Assembly: GCF_964340395.1 (NCBI RefSeq)
Contig: NC_135568.1
Span: 4,064,803 to 4,128,802, forward strand
Source of the DNA: Glandiceps talaboti
Taxonomy: Eukaryota; Hemichordata; Enteropneusta; Spengelidae
DNA: 64,000 nucleotides
Direction of reading: 5' to 3'
The notes beneath the pieces are model-generated. The model saw nothing but the letters and a program-made list of their open reading frames with translations, was not told the origin of the DNA and did not search any database. Both the position numbers and the translations under genes were made by a program. The stretch's first letter is position 1. Each line of letters opens with the position of its first letter. Shown here piece after piece: positions 35,407-50,122 of the stretch.

Positions 35407-38400
35407 TCAGACAATTTGTCTGTATGATTGGCCATGATGAGGCGCCCTCATGCATCGATCTCTAATCGCGTTGTGACAAGTCCAATAAAGAATTCTGATT
35501 TTTTTTTATTCATGAGGCGATGAAACAAAAAATTACGGGAATCAGTTCGCACCACAGGCAAGATAGAAGCCTAGAGGTAATGGGTATAGTTCCGATGTGT
35601 TAATAGGGGGCTTATAAGCTCTGTAATCGTCTCTGGAAGTTTGCAAAGGTTTCTATTGTTCAAATATACGCCGAAAGTTACCGAGAAAACCGTGATTTGC
35701 TCTTCGGGAATCATCGGTCTTTGCTTCTTTGTTTGGTGTCGCTGTGGAAAGCAAAGACCGATGATTCCCGAAGAGCAAATCACGGTTTTCTCGGTAACTT
35801 TCGGCGTACATTTGAACAATAGAAACACTTGCAAACTTCCAGAGACGATTACAGAGCTTATAAGCCCCCTATTAACACATCGGAACTATACCCATTACCT
35901 CTAGGCTTCCATCTTGCCTGTGGTGCTCATGGATTCCCGTAATTTTCTGTTTCATCGCCTCATGAATAAAAAAAATCAGAATTCTTTATTGGACTTGTCT
36001 CAACGCGATTAGAGATCGATGCATGAGGGCGCCTCATCATGGCCAACGGACCATAAAGACAAATTGTCTGAATTTTTTACGTCTGTGAAGAATTGGGCTT
36101 TCATAACGTATACTGCCATCTACCTTATATTCATATTTGTATTTCATTGAATTTCACATCACAGATATATGTTTATTTTTAATTATCAAAAATCCCTCCT
36201 AAGTTTTTGTTTCTGCATTAAAAACTTCACTTTTATTTGGGCCATGGGCACAGTGAAAACGACTTATCACGTAAATGGTGAAAAATGACATTTCTTTGTC
36301 TTGCTAATAGCAACAGGTGATCCCAGAATCAACCCATCCCGGCCTGGGTCTGTATGGTACGCCGTAATGGGGTGCCCTCAAGCATCGGTCTCTAATGGTT
36401 TATAAGAATTCTGGGTTTTTTTTATTCATGAGGCAGTGAAACAAAATATTACGGGAATCAGTTCGCACCACAGGCAAGATAGAAGCCTAGAGGTAATGGG
36501 TATGGTTCCGATGTGTTAATAGGGGGCTTATAAGCTCTGTAATCGTCTCTGGAAGTTTGCAAGGGTTTCTATTGTTCAAATATACGCCGAAAGTTACCGA
36601 GAAAACCGTGATTTGCTCTTCGGGAATCATCGGTCTTTGCTTCTTTGTTTGGTGTCGCTGTGGAAAGCAAAGACCGATGATTCCCGAAGAGCAAATCACG
36701 GTTTTCTCGGTAACTTTCGGCGTACATTTGAACAATAGAAACACTTGCAAACTTCCAGAGACGATTACAGAGCTTATAAGCCCCCTATTAACACATCGGA
36801 ACTATACCCATTACCTCTAGGCTTCTATCTTGCCTGTGGTGCTCACGGATTCCCGTAATTTTTTGTTTCATCGCCTCATGAATAAAAAAAAATCAGAATT
36901 CTTTATTGGACTTGTCACAACGCGATTAGAGATCGATGCATGAGGGCGCCTCATCACGGCCAACGGACCATAAAGACAATTGTCTGAATTTTTTACGTCT
37001 GTGAAGAATTGGGCTTTCATAACGTATACTGCCATCTACCTTATATTCATATTTGTATTTCATTGAATTTCCCATCACAGATATATGTTTATTTTTAATT
37101 ATCAAAAACTCCTCCTAAGTTTTGTGTTTCTGCATTAAAAACTTCACTTTTATTTGGACCATGGGCACAGTGAAAACGACTTATCACGTAAATGGTGAAA
37201 AATGCCATTTCTTTGTCTTGCTAATAGCAACAGGTGATCCCAGAATCAACCCATCCCGGCCTGGGTCTGTATGGTACGCCGTAATGGGGTGCCCTCAAGC
37301 ATCGGTCTCTAATGGTTTATAAGAATTCTGGGTTTTTTTTATTCATGAGGCAGTGAAACAAAAAATTACGGGAATCAGTTCGCACCACAGGCAAGATAGA
37401 AGCCTAGAGGTGATGGGTATGGTTCCGATGTGTTAATAGGGGGCTTATAAGCTCTGTAATCGTCTCTGGAAGTTTGCAAGGGTTTCTATTGTTCAAATAT
37501 ACGCCGAAAGTTACCGAGAAAACCGTGATTTGCTCTTCGGGAATCATCGGTCTTTGCTTCTTTGTTTGGTGTCGCTGTGGAAAGCAAAGACCGATGATTC
37601 CCGAAGAGCAAATCACGGTTTTCTCGGTAACTTTCGGCGTACATTTGAACAATAGAAACACTTGCAAACTTCCAGAGACGATTACAGAGCTTATAAGCCC
37701 CCTATTAACACATCGGAACTATACCCATTACCTCTAGGCTTCTATCTTGCCTGTGGTGCTCATGGATTCCCTTAATTTTCTGTTTCATCGCCTCATGAAT
37801 AAAAAAAATCAGAATTCTTTATTGGACTTGTCTCAACGCGATTAGAGATCGATGCATGAGGGCGCCTCATCATGGCCAACGGACCATAAAGACAAATTGT
37901 CTGAATTTTTTACGTCTGTGAAGAATTGGGCTTTCATAACGTATACTGCCATCTACCTTATATTCATATTTGTATTTCATTGAATTTCACATCACAGATA
38001 TATGTTTATTTTTAATTATCAAAAATCCCTCCTAAGTTTTGTGTTTCTGCATTAAAAACTTCATTTTTATTTGGGCCATGGGCACAGTGAAAACGACTTA
38101 TCACGTAAATGGTGAAAAATGACATTTCTTTGTCTTGCTAATAGCAACAGGTGATCCCAGAATCAACCCGTCCCGGCCTGGGTCTGTATGGTACGCCGTA
38201 ATGGGGTGCCCTCAAGCATCGGTCTCTAATGGTTTATAAGAATTCTGGTTTTTTTTTATTCATGAGGCAGTGAAACAAAATATTACGGGAATCAGTTCGC
38301 ACCACAGGCAAGATAGAAGCCTAGAGGTAATGGGTATGGTTCCGATGTGTTAATAGGGGGCTTATAAGCTCTGTAATCGTCTCTGGAAGTTTGCAAGGGT

Positions 38401-40377
38401 TTCTATTGTTCAAATATACGCCGAAAGTTACCGAGAAAACCGTGATTTGCTCTTCGGGAATCATCGGTCTTTGCTTCTTTGTTTGGTGTCGCTGTGGAAA
38501 GCAAAGACCGATGATTCCCGAAGAGCAAATCACGGTTTTCTCGGTAACTTTCGGCGTACATTTGAACAATAGAAACACTTGTAAACTTCCAGAGACGATT
38601 ACAGAGCTTATAAGCCCCCTATTAACACATCGGAACTATACCCATTACCTCTAGGCTTCCATCTTGCCTGTGGTGCTCATGGATTCCCGTAATTTTCTGT
38701 TTCATCGCCTCATGAATAAAAAAAATCAGAATTCTTTATTGGACTTGTCACAACGCGATTAGAGATCGATGCATGAGGGCGCCTCATCACGGCCAACGGA
38801 CCATAAAGACAAATTGTCTGTGAAGAATTGGGCTTTCATAACGTATACTGCCATCTACCTTATATTCATATTTGTATTTCATTGAATTTCCCATCACAGA
38901 TATATGTTTATTTTTAATTATCAAAAACCCCTCCTAAGTTTTGTGTTTCTGCATTAAAAACTTCACTTTTATTTGGACCATGGGCACAGTGAAAACGACT
39001 TATCACGTAAATGGTGAAAAATGCCATTTCTTTGTCTTGCTAATAGCAACAGGTGATCCCAGAATCAACCCATCCCGGCCTGGGTCTGTATGGTACGCCG
39101 TAATGGGGTGCCCTCAAGCATCGATCTCTAATGGTTTATAAGAATTCTGAGATTTTTTTATTCATGAGGCAGTGAAACAAAAAATTACGGGAATCAGTTC
39201 GCACCACAGGCAAGATAGAAGCCTAGAGGTAATGGGTATGGTTCCGATGTGTTAATAGGGGGCTTATAAGCTCTGTAATCGTCTCTGGAAGTTTGCAAGG
39301 GTTTCTATTGTTCAAATATACGCCGAAAGTTACCGAGAAAACCGTGATTTGCTCTTCGGGAATCATCGGTCTTTGCTTCTTTGTTTGGTGTCGCTGTGGA
39401 AAGCAAAGACCGATGATTCCCGAAGAGCAAATCACGGTTTTCTCGGTAACTTTCGGCGTACATTTGAACAATAGAAACACTTGTAAACTTCCAGAGACGA
39501 TTACAGAGCTTATAAGCCCCCTATTAACACATCGGAACTATACCCATTACCTCTAGGCTTCTATCTTGCCTGTGGTGCTCATGGATTCCCTTAATTTTCT
39601 GTTTCATCGCCTCATGAATAAAAAAAATCAGAATTCTTTATTGGACTTGTCTCAACGCGATTAGAGATCGATGCATGAGGGCGCCTCATCATGGCCAACG
39701 GACCATAAAGACAAATTGTCTGAATTTTTTACGTCTGTGAAGAATTGGGCTTTCACAACGTATACTGCCATCTACCTTATATTCATATTTGTATTTCATT
39801 GAATTTCACATCACAGATATATGTTTATTTTTAATTATCAAAAATCCCTCCTAAGTTTTGTGTTTCTGCATTAAAAACTTCACTTTTATTTGGGCCATGG
39901 GCACAGTGAAAACGACTTATCACGTAAATGGTGAAAAATGACATTTCTTTGTCTTGCTAATAGCAACAGGTGATCCCAGAATCAACCCATCCCGGCCTGG
40001 GTCTGTATGGTACGCCGTAATGGGGTGCCCTCAAGCATCGGTCTCTAATGGTTTATAAGAATTCTGGGGTTTTTTTATTCATGAGGCAGTGAAACAAAAA
40101 ATTACGGGAATCAGTTCGCACCACAGGCAAGATAGAAGCCTAGAGGTAATGGGTATGGTTCCGATGTGTTAATAGGGGACTTATAAGCTCTGTAATCGTC
40201 TCTGGAAGTTTGCAAGGGTTTCTATTGTTCAAATATACGCCGAAAGTTACCGAGAAAACCGTGATTTGCTCTTCGGGAATCATCGGTCTTTGCTTCTTTG
40301 TTTGGTGTCGCTGTGGAAAGCAAAGACCGATGATTCCCGAAGAGCAAATCACGGTTTTCTTGGTAACTTTCGGCGTA
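35407..40377. repeat. Tandem array of six ~917-bp units, each with a long near-perfect palindrome
   Basis: The palindrome centres recur at 916, 917, 917, 902 and 917 bp spacing. In unit 1, arms of about 320 bp (35407-35726 and 35749-36071) flank a 22-bp loop. In later units the left arm is about 250 bp and a ~250-330 bp non-palindromic spacer joins the units. Units differ by only a few substitutions, so amplification is recent or homogenised. Unit 6 stops exactly after CGGCGTA (40377), the end of a 142-bp core, and runs into (TATG)n. The 60-90 residue frames on both strands come from palindrome symmetry and are not proteins. Confidence 0.95.
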
Positions 40378-40442
40378 TGTATGTATGTATGTATGTATGT
40401 ATGTATGTATGTATGTATGTATGTATGTATGTGTGTACATTG

Positions 40443-40474
<32 letters not shown>

Positions 40475-40540
40475 TGTATGTATGTATGTATGTATGTATG
40501 TATGTATGTATGTATGTATGTATGTATATATGTATGTATA
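40378..40540 (+). repeat. (TATG)n microsatellite at the array boundary
   Basis: Begins directly at the TA that ends the sixth palindrome core. Interrupted once around 40430-40447. Confidence 0.92.
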
Positions 40541-41126
40541 AAAAAGGAGTGAAAAACGTAAAAAATCAACCTCGTTTTTCTCTGGCTGTCCTTTTCCTCC
40601 TCTTCATCTTTTCATTGGATTCCTGGTAACAAGCCCTTTCCCATCTTCTCTGCACGATTGGCGTGTTATCAGCCCCCTTCCCGACCTGTTCACATTTGTA
40701 AAATCGTATTCCACAGAGAAACCAGTTATAACAGTACAGTCTGTATAACGTGTTTGTCTACTTTAACTTATAATTGTTTGAATTTACTTATTTTCCATCC
40801 CATCAAAATTCCATGGAAGTATTGTCATCATTTTGTTTATTATTACTAATTGCTGTCTAATTCATTGTGATACTAGTAACGTCATATATTTATGTAACCA
40901 CATGGACACACAGAGAGACAGTCAGAGAGACAGAGACAGAGACAGAGACAGACATAAAAACACAGACACACACAGACAGACAAACAAACAAACAAACAAA
41001 CAAACAAACAAACACACACACACATTGATTGACATAAACTAAACATGCAGTATACAGTATTTTTCTTTGTCATCAATGTACACCAGTACTATCTCAGTTT
41101 TGTGTGTGTGTGTGTGTGTGTATGTT

Positions 41127-41193
<67 letters not shown>

Positions 41194-41896
41194 ACATGAC
41201 GACAATTTATTTAAAGGACATATTCTAGCATGTATTGAGGACTTAACCTTGATGAACTATAAGTAGACATGGGCACAGAGCAACATATTTTCCATGCAAG
41301 CCCTTTTCAAAACTTCTGATTTTCAACTATGACTTTTACCTCGCATTTCCAGACTTCTCAAGAAGTTCGCCATTAAAGTCCCTCGTTTAAGTCGTGGAAC
41401 TACTTATCGAATACTTGGACATGATAATCATTCTGAATACTGACTCAAGGCAAAACTCTATATCTATGAAGAAATATTTATAGTGTTGCAAATCCACAAT
41501 ATTGACTACTAGGTAGTTTTCATTAAACATATTCCCACTTTTCCTTGGATAGAATTTGTTAGTTGCAGTGCACTTTTATTATTTCAAAGAGTTTTATGTC
41601 GAATATGAGAAAAAAATGAAGAAATGAACAGGTTTCACGATTGACAGAAACTAAACATGCAGTATACAGTATTTCGTTGGAAAGAGGCGAAAATTGAGCA
41701 TTCAATATTTAACAAAACTTTTGTATTACACAATTTTCTGCACAAGCTTGGTTTCTCAACGGGGCAGAAGGACGTCCTCCCGTGATCCGTTAGTATGCTC
41801 AACTTGAGTGTCTTAGGCTCAGAGTCTTCAGTTCGTATCAATCCCCCTCCCACTAGATTATCCCCTCTCCCCCACTAGATTGTTCATATATGTATC
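40541..41896. other. Intergenic, 3' side of the arylsulfatase gene
   Basis: Holds a degenerate (AGAC)/(AAAC)/(AC) run at 40910-41025 and a (TG)n tract at about 41100-41192. A poly(A) signal for the minus-strand arylsulfatase (AATAAA; TTTATT on the plus strand) is at 41575-41580, about 320 nt past its stop. No exon seen. Confidence 0.45.
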
Positions 41897-44800
41897 TTAA
41901 ACCCACGGACCCCAACTGCCTCCACGTCTCGATGGGTCAGCATACGGGTCGCTATCCGGGTAAAGAACGGGAACGGCGGTATCGTTGTATTCAGCTAGTC
42001 TGTCCAGGAGTACATCCACAATACCTGGTAAACTGTCTGATAAGTCATTCTGTTCGTTAGGATCAGATGCAATGTTGTATAACCATACCATTTTACCAGG
42101 CTCGTTCAGATAAATGTTGTGCATTTCTGGAATCTCCTGTGGAGTAACCCAATAGTTATGATCTGCAATAAAACATAAATCAACATTTAGCGTGGGTGTA
42201 CAGGTGGTACATCGCATTTCTGATACATACGCCGAAAGTTACCGTGAAAACCGTGATTTGCTCTTCGGGAATCGTCGGTCTTTGCTTCTTTGTTTGGTGT
42301 CGCTGTGGAAAGCAAAGACCGATGATTCCCGAAGAGCAAATCACGATTTTCTCGGTAACTTGCGGCGTATGCTCCACGGCGATTGCTCCACAAAAGAATC
42401 CAATCATTAAGAAAAACTACTATAACAAGAACAAGCAAAAACAAACACACAAAACAAACAAACAAACAAACAAACAAACAAACAAACAAACAACAACTGT
42501 ATGGTTAGATACTTCAGCATGATAATTGACACCTTGCATTAAAATATAATTTATATTGATGTTTTCAGTGAACAGCCTTTGGTAAAATTAACATTTGAAT
42601 TTCAATCGAGGTCATTTTCAGGTTCTGATCTCCTATTAATACAAGACAGCGTTATAGAGATGAAAATTGGCTTTATCAGACGCTCTACGAATAACTCAAC
42701 ATTTTCCGGATTTTTCTTGTTTGTGCATGATTACGTAGATAAGTTTACTTCTGGCTGACGAAATCATCCTCGTGTATAGAGAATGGCTGAAGAGAATAAA
42801 AATGGACACATGTGTAGATATATTGCTTATAAAACCTACCACTACACGAAAAGTCTAATTTACCTACCTTAACCCTACCTCTGGCCCACCTAACCACCAT
42901 CTCTGTCCAAGGGTAGTACGAGACCGCAGTACCACTTTTGACTGTCAACAACCCCCAGGGGTAAATTAAGCCAAAGGTGGAACGTCGTCACATACTCACC
43001 ACATGTACGTGTTTGACGATTTTTGAAAATATGAAAAATATTTATAATAATTGTGATGACATACTTGGATTACCAGTCACTAACTTCCAATCCTCCAGGA
43101 TTATCCCTGCATGTACGTGAACGTCAAACTTCTTATGGTCCCATTCGGTCTTCTCCGGACATCCCTCGCAAGGTATCATGGGATCAATGTTGATGAGGAT
43201 TTCTCTTCGTGGAGAGTTGCTGCCATACCTGATGAAATGATAAATTTATCATATCCATATAAATCAAGTCGATGCTATAATCCTAGGTCATCCTGGTACA
43301 GGTTGTGGTGCAGTGACAGTACAGTGTAGTCTTGTGTAAGTAGTGTGAACAGGTTGACAAAATATCTGATCAAATAAACTGACTAAAAGAAACATAAAAG
43401 AGTCTCGATGGAACAAAATTGTAGGCTCATGCAGTCACTAGTATATAATTGTCACAAACACACGTGACTCGACTGAATCATTGGACTCCCTGGCTCAAAA
43501 AAAAATAGTTTGTCTCCCTAGTACTATGTAAAATACTAAAGAAATGCTTGGAATGAGTATCAGCACAATATTTTCAACTTTGAAGATAATAATTATGAAA
43601 TATTAAGGCATATGGATTACATCTCCCGGCCCTGACGTTGAGGGAGGCCGCAGTAGTCAAAACTATTATTAAAAACCCTCCACACGCTTACAAGTCTGAA
43701 CACACTGTTTGATAGAGCATTTCTTACTGTGATTTAGACCTGGATTCATTAAAATATCCACGTCTTCAATCTTGGATACCATAATTACATGTCTTATACC
43801 AAATAAAAGTGAATGGTCTTCATACAGCACCCCTCTCCCCCGCCCCCCTCTCCTAAATAGAGATTCACATAGCAATTTCATGATAACAGTGTCAAATCCG
43901 AGAAGTGCAGAACTTACAAAAGTGTGTCTAATTGGTCAAAGCCATCCAGTGGTTTGGTTCCATTTAATTTACCTCCAGCAATTCGAACTAAGGTGGGAAA
44001 CCAGTCGCTTACGTGCATAAGCTCACGATTAATTGTTCCATGCAGATACATTGGTAGTAAAGGACTTGTCACAAACCCAACAGCTCGGATACCTCCCTCG
44101 AAGAGAGACATTTTGCCCCCCTTAAGTGGCCAGCTGCATCCTCCATACGCCGTGGCCGCACCGTTATCTAGGGATATATAAAAAATTCTAAGACATGCCA
44201 AATTGTGAAAAATAGAAAGCTAGTGTTTGCTAAGATGATAGTTGAACTTGGCAATGAATACCAACCTGTGGAAAATATGAAGATAGTGTTGTCCCACAGA
44301 CCAGTCTCTTTCAAAGTCGTTGTCACATTTCCTACAGCTTCATCCAGACAGGTTGCCATGGCAAGGAGAACGCGTCTCTGGTCATCCTTCACATCTTGAT
44401 ACATGTCTTCAAATCTGTGAGGAACTTGTAGCGGTAGATGTACAGAACCAAACGCCAGGTACAGAAACAGTGGCTGCGAAAATAGTGATGACGTACAGAA
44501 TATGATAATTGCCAGTTATTAGTAGACTTGCATAATATGATGTAATGTAATGTAATGTAATGTAATGTAATGTAATGTAATGTAATGTAATGTAGTGTGG
44601 TGTAATGTAATGTAGTGTAATGTAATGTAATGTAATGTAGCGTGGTGTGGTGTAATGTAATGTAATGTAATGTAGTGTGGTGTGGTGTAATGTAATGTAA
44701 TACAATGTAGGGCAGTGAGGTGTAATGTAATGTAATGTAATGTAATGTAATGTAGTGTGGTGTAATGTAATGTAATGTAATGTAATGTAATGTAATGTAG

Positions 44801-47800
44801 TGTGGTGTAATGTAATGTAATGTAATGTAATGTAATGTAATATAATGTAATGTAATGTAATGTAGGGTAGTGTGGTGTAATGTAATGTAATGTAATGTAA
44901 TGTAATGTAATGTAATGTAATGTAATGTAGGGTAGTGTTGTGTAATGTAATGTAATGAAATGTAATGTAGGGTAGTGTGGTGTAATGTAATGTAATGTAA
45001 TGTAATGTAATGTAATGTAATGTAATGTAATGTAATGTAATGTAATGTAATGTAATGTAATGTAATGTGATGTAATGTGATTTAGTGTGATGTAATATAA
45101 TGTGTAAATGTAGCTATAATTTGTAATATTATCCTATGCACTGAGTAGATGAACTTTTAAAGACAAACATTTTGTGTTGTATAATGACAATCATGTAAAA
45201 ACATTGCGTGGATCTACGTATGTGAGCAGATGACACAACTTAACAATAATAATGATGGCTGATAAAACATCGCTTGCAACTGAAAGTATTCCGGTAGGGA
45301 CAATTTCAAAATGTCAGTGCAAAGTCGTGAATACCATTGCTTTGAAGAGTCACCCATTTACACTTTATCCAAAATTAATTTGTCACCCCCCCCCCCCCCC
45401 CCCCGCCTTCCTGCTCCACGACTAATTGTTATTCATACATGTATATGCCAGCTGTACATTGGGGCACAGACAAGGAAAAAAGTGATCGGGGTTATGGTCA
45501 AGGGCAAGTACAATTGTCCAAAAGTTTACACACTTGTCATGTCTGGGTCATGGGTTCTTAAGGCATGATACAAAGTCTACAGACTTACCACATCCGGGTC
45601 ATGTGTTTTCAAGACATGTTGAGCTTCTTCAGCAAATACCATAGTCTTGTACTTTCCTTGATACTGTGGTGCTAGAAACTCTTTGTCATCCCTCCACAAG
45701 TCTTGACCAATCATATGCAGTCTAGTATTGTTTTCAAATTTATAGAATTTGCCCTTCTCATAGGAGTAGTAGTCACAGGCACAGTTGTAGAAACCTAGAG
45801 AGACAACAAGTCATTTGATTTTAGTTCTCTTGTATTTATTTGTCCATGGCCATGGTTAAATCAGGTTAGGAAAGAGGAGGGGGCTATAACTGCCCCACTT
45901 ATACCCCAGACAAGGAAGTCTTCTTTGTTTATGGTTAGACACAGTTCGTACACTGTGTACTGATAATGATGACATTTTCTCTCATTTTTTACAGGTACGA
46001 AAACACACTACAATTTCTTTCTTCATTAAAAATCCAAAATAGATACCCATTTCTCATCCCCATGGTTACATCATTGGAATTTTTAGATGCGCAAATGCAC
46101 CTGTTAGTTTGGCGTATGGTTATCCATGATTAAGTGATATTATATTATAGCTGTATGTACACAGACCATTTTGTCGTGATAAAAATACACCACTCTTTTA
46201 ATAGATACATGACGTGAACAGCTGTTATTTACAGTGTGTGTCGTCCATCTTACCTTTATAATATGAATTGCTGTCACCTGTCCAGTATTAAAATTGAACA
46301 TTGCATTTAATACCAAACGGCATACTGTATATACTACCTATTCTAGTTTTGATGTACATGTTATATGAGACATACTGATATATTCTGCCCAATTGTTTTG
46401 GAAATTGGAAATCTGGTCACAGTATAGTGATTTGATACAGAAATCAGTTGTTATCATTTCTGGTTGATATGTGATCTGCACAGCCATATGTTAGCACGAC
46501 CATGGTTGCTATGTATGTAATAATACAACCTGTGGTCGCCATGATTTGACCTTTAGATGAGAGAGTTTGTAGACATTGTGAACTTTTGGAAGATGAATAT
46601 CACTTCATTTTAGTTTGTTCGAGATATGAAAAGAGAATATTTCTGGAAGTTTCCGAATATGTATAAATTTGTTCAATTAATTAATTCATGCAAAGTAAGA
46701 CAAACAAGAAATCTTGCTAGGTTTATTTACAGAGCGTTCAAAATTAGATTTGACAATGATTAACTATTGATTGATCGATTGATTGGTTGATTGATTGATT
46801 GATTGATTCATTCATTTAATTGTCATTTGTACCTTCTCCAACCTTGTTGGGGTTTTGTGTCGAACTATATGAACACTTAAACATGCTGTTGTATAGTTGT
46901 TCTGTTGTGACGTCATTTGTACTGTTATTTAACAGTGTGCTCATTGGACAAGAGACCTAATGCAATAAATTGAATTTGACACTACAATAGACAATAGTAT
47001 CTGATAGCTCTCTTTCATCATATACTTACGCGATTTGGTATCTAAATCTGAATCAAACATGTCAACTGTATGATACAGTATCATCTATTCATACATGGAC
47101 GTCACAAAAGCAGTGAAGACCATTGATTTGGTCTACACCGAATATCAGGTGAGGAAACAACATACGTCCAAACTTACCAAAGAAAGTATCAAATCCTCGT
47201 TTTGTTGGTAAACAAGCCTCGCGGTAATGTCCTAGGTGCCATTTACCCACCATAGATGTAGTGTATCCAGCCTCTTTCAGTTTCTGAGCTATCGTGATCT
47301 CGTCTGTCGGTAGACAAAGGGGTTGGTCTGGATTTATAACATTATGCTGCAGTCCTGTGTGTATCTTTAAATTGAAAACAATAAATAATAATAGATAATA
47401 ATGATAATATAATAAAGATGATTTATAGTAGTTTGGATTTAAATCAACAGTTTCCCAAGGTGGGTTTCCCTCGCTTTCTGAAGGAGTCCCAATTGACAGA
47501 GATTGGAGATCACTAGCTCAACGGCCACTTATGATTGGATTCACAATCGAACCGCATCGTCGACACAATACATGGACACATTCAAAAAGTCTTAAACAAC
47601 TCTATCCTATTTCACTCACTGCTATTTTGAGTTGACAGTAAAATTCCTTGATGGTTCTAATTATCACATGACAATTCTACTCTGTCACGTGACACCAACC
47701 ACCCATCATGTCGTTAGATTAGTCCACCTGCAATCATGCCTTCGACGCTCAAAATTTCATGAAAATATAAAAATATATCCTAACAATTATATGTTTATTA

Positions 47801-48274
47801 ATTTCAATAATTAATATTGAAATAAACTATAATAGCGTAATAATGATGATTAAAACATTCACAGCTGGCTTTCGTGGAAATGGTCTGTTGGTGAATCAAA
47901 TGTGATAATCAGAGAATGTATTTGAATAGGTGACCGAATTGATTCCACCATTAGGTCATAGTTGGCAGCTGATTTCAGCAATATCCATATTCAATTAAAA
48001 GTATGTTAAATTGTCTACAAACCTGATATCGACCCGTCATCAGCTGACTTCTAGTTGGTGTACACATTGGTTGTACATAGTAGTTTTCTAATTTGATTCC
48101 CTCGCCTGCTAATTTGTCTAAATATGGTGTCTGGATTCGTGGACTGTGGTAACCAATGTCGTACCAACCCAATTCATCTGCTAGCACGAACACGATGTGA
48201 GGTTGTCGCGTCTTACCATAGATAGGCAGTATTCCTTGTAAGAACACTAAAAATACGACAAGAGAAGGCTTCAT
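41897..48274 (-). CDS. Arylsulfatase B/I/J-like sulfatase, secreted or lysosomal, seven exons
   Basis: Exons, in transcription order: 48274-48023, 47364-47178, 45794-45589, 44473-44266, 44167-43918, 43228-43065, 42162-41897. All phases join; the total is 1533 nt, 510 residues (human ARSB 533). A signal peptide covers about residues 1-20. The sulfatase signature [14 protein letters not shown] (about residues 71-84) gives the Cys that becomes formylglycine. Also present: [18 protein letters not shown] (metal ligands, split by intron 4), GGK in the WPLKGGK segment, and the family-typical end GSWGPWV. It should hydrolyse sulfate esters of glycosaminoglycans or similar glycans, and needs FGE (SUMF1) for activation. 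The LVTGNP and AVPVLYP segments recall ARSI/ARSJ as much as ARSB. Oddity: the metal-binding Asp-Asp pair after the first strand reads ADELGW, with Glu in second place. Confidence 0.94.
42228..42369. mobile_element. Solitary 142-bp hairpin element, same core as the 35-40 kb array
   Basis: Inverted arms begin TACGCCGAAAGTTACCG and end in the imperfect complement CGGTAACTTGCGGCGTA, with the same ~22-bp loop as the array cores. Length (142 bp) equals the core inside each array unit (for example 35667-35808). Flanking TA on both sides fits a TA target site (Tc1/mariner-type MITE). It lies in intron 6 of the arylsulfatase gene. Confidence 0.8.
42450..42493 (+). repeat. (AAAC)n microsatellite
   Basis: Short CAAA tract 80 bp from the solitary hairpin element, in arylsulfatase intron 6. 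Confidence 0.85.
44538..45098 (+). repeat. (TGTAA)n pentanucleotide array, ~560 bp
   Basis: A long TGTAA/AATGT array with interspersed GTGTGG variants (higher-order pattern), in intron 3 of the arylsulfatase gene about 60 bp upstream of exon 4 on the coding strand. Confidence 0.93.

Positions 48275-50122
<1,848 letters not shown>

Noticed and set aside
35571-40352. Repeated 70-90 residue frames on both strands across the 35-40 kb array
   Set aside because: They are mirror readings of the palindrome arms, have no known motif, and recur only because the DNA unit is tandemly repeated.
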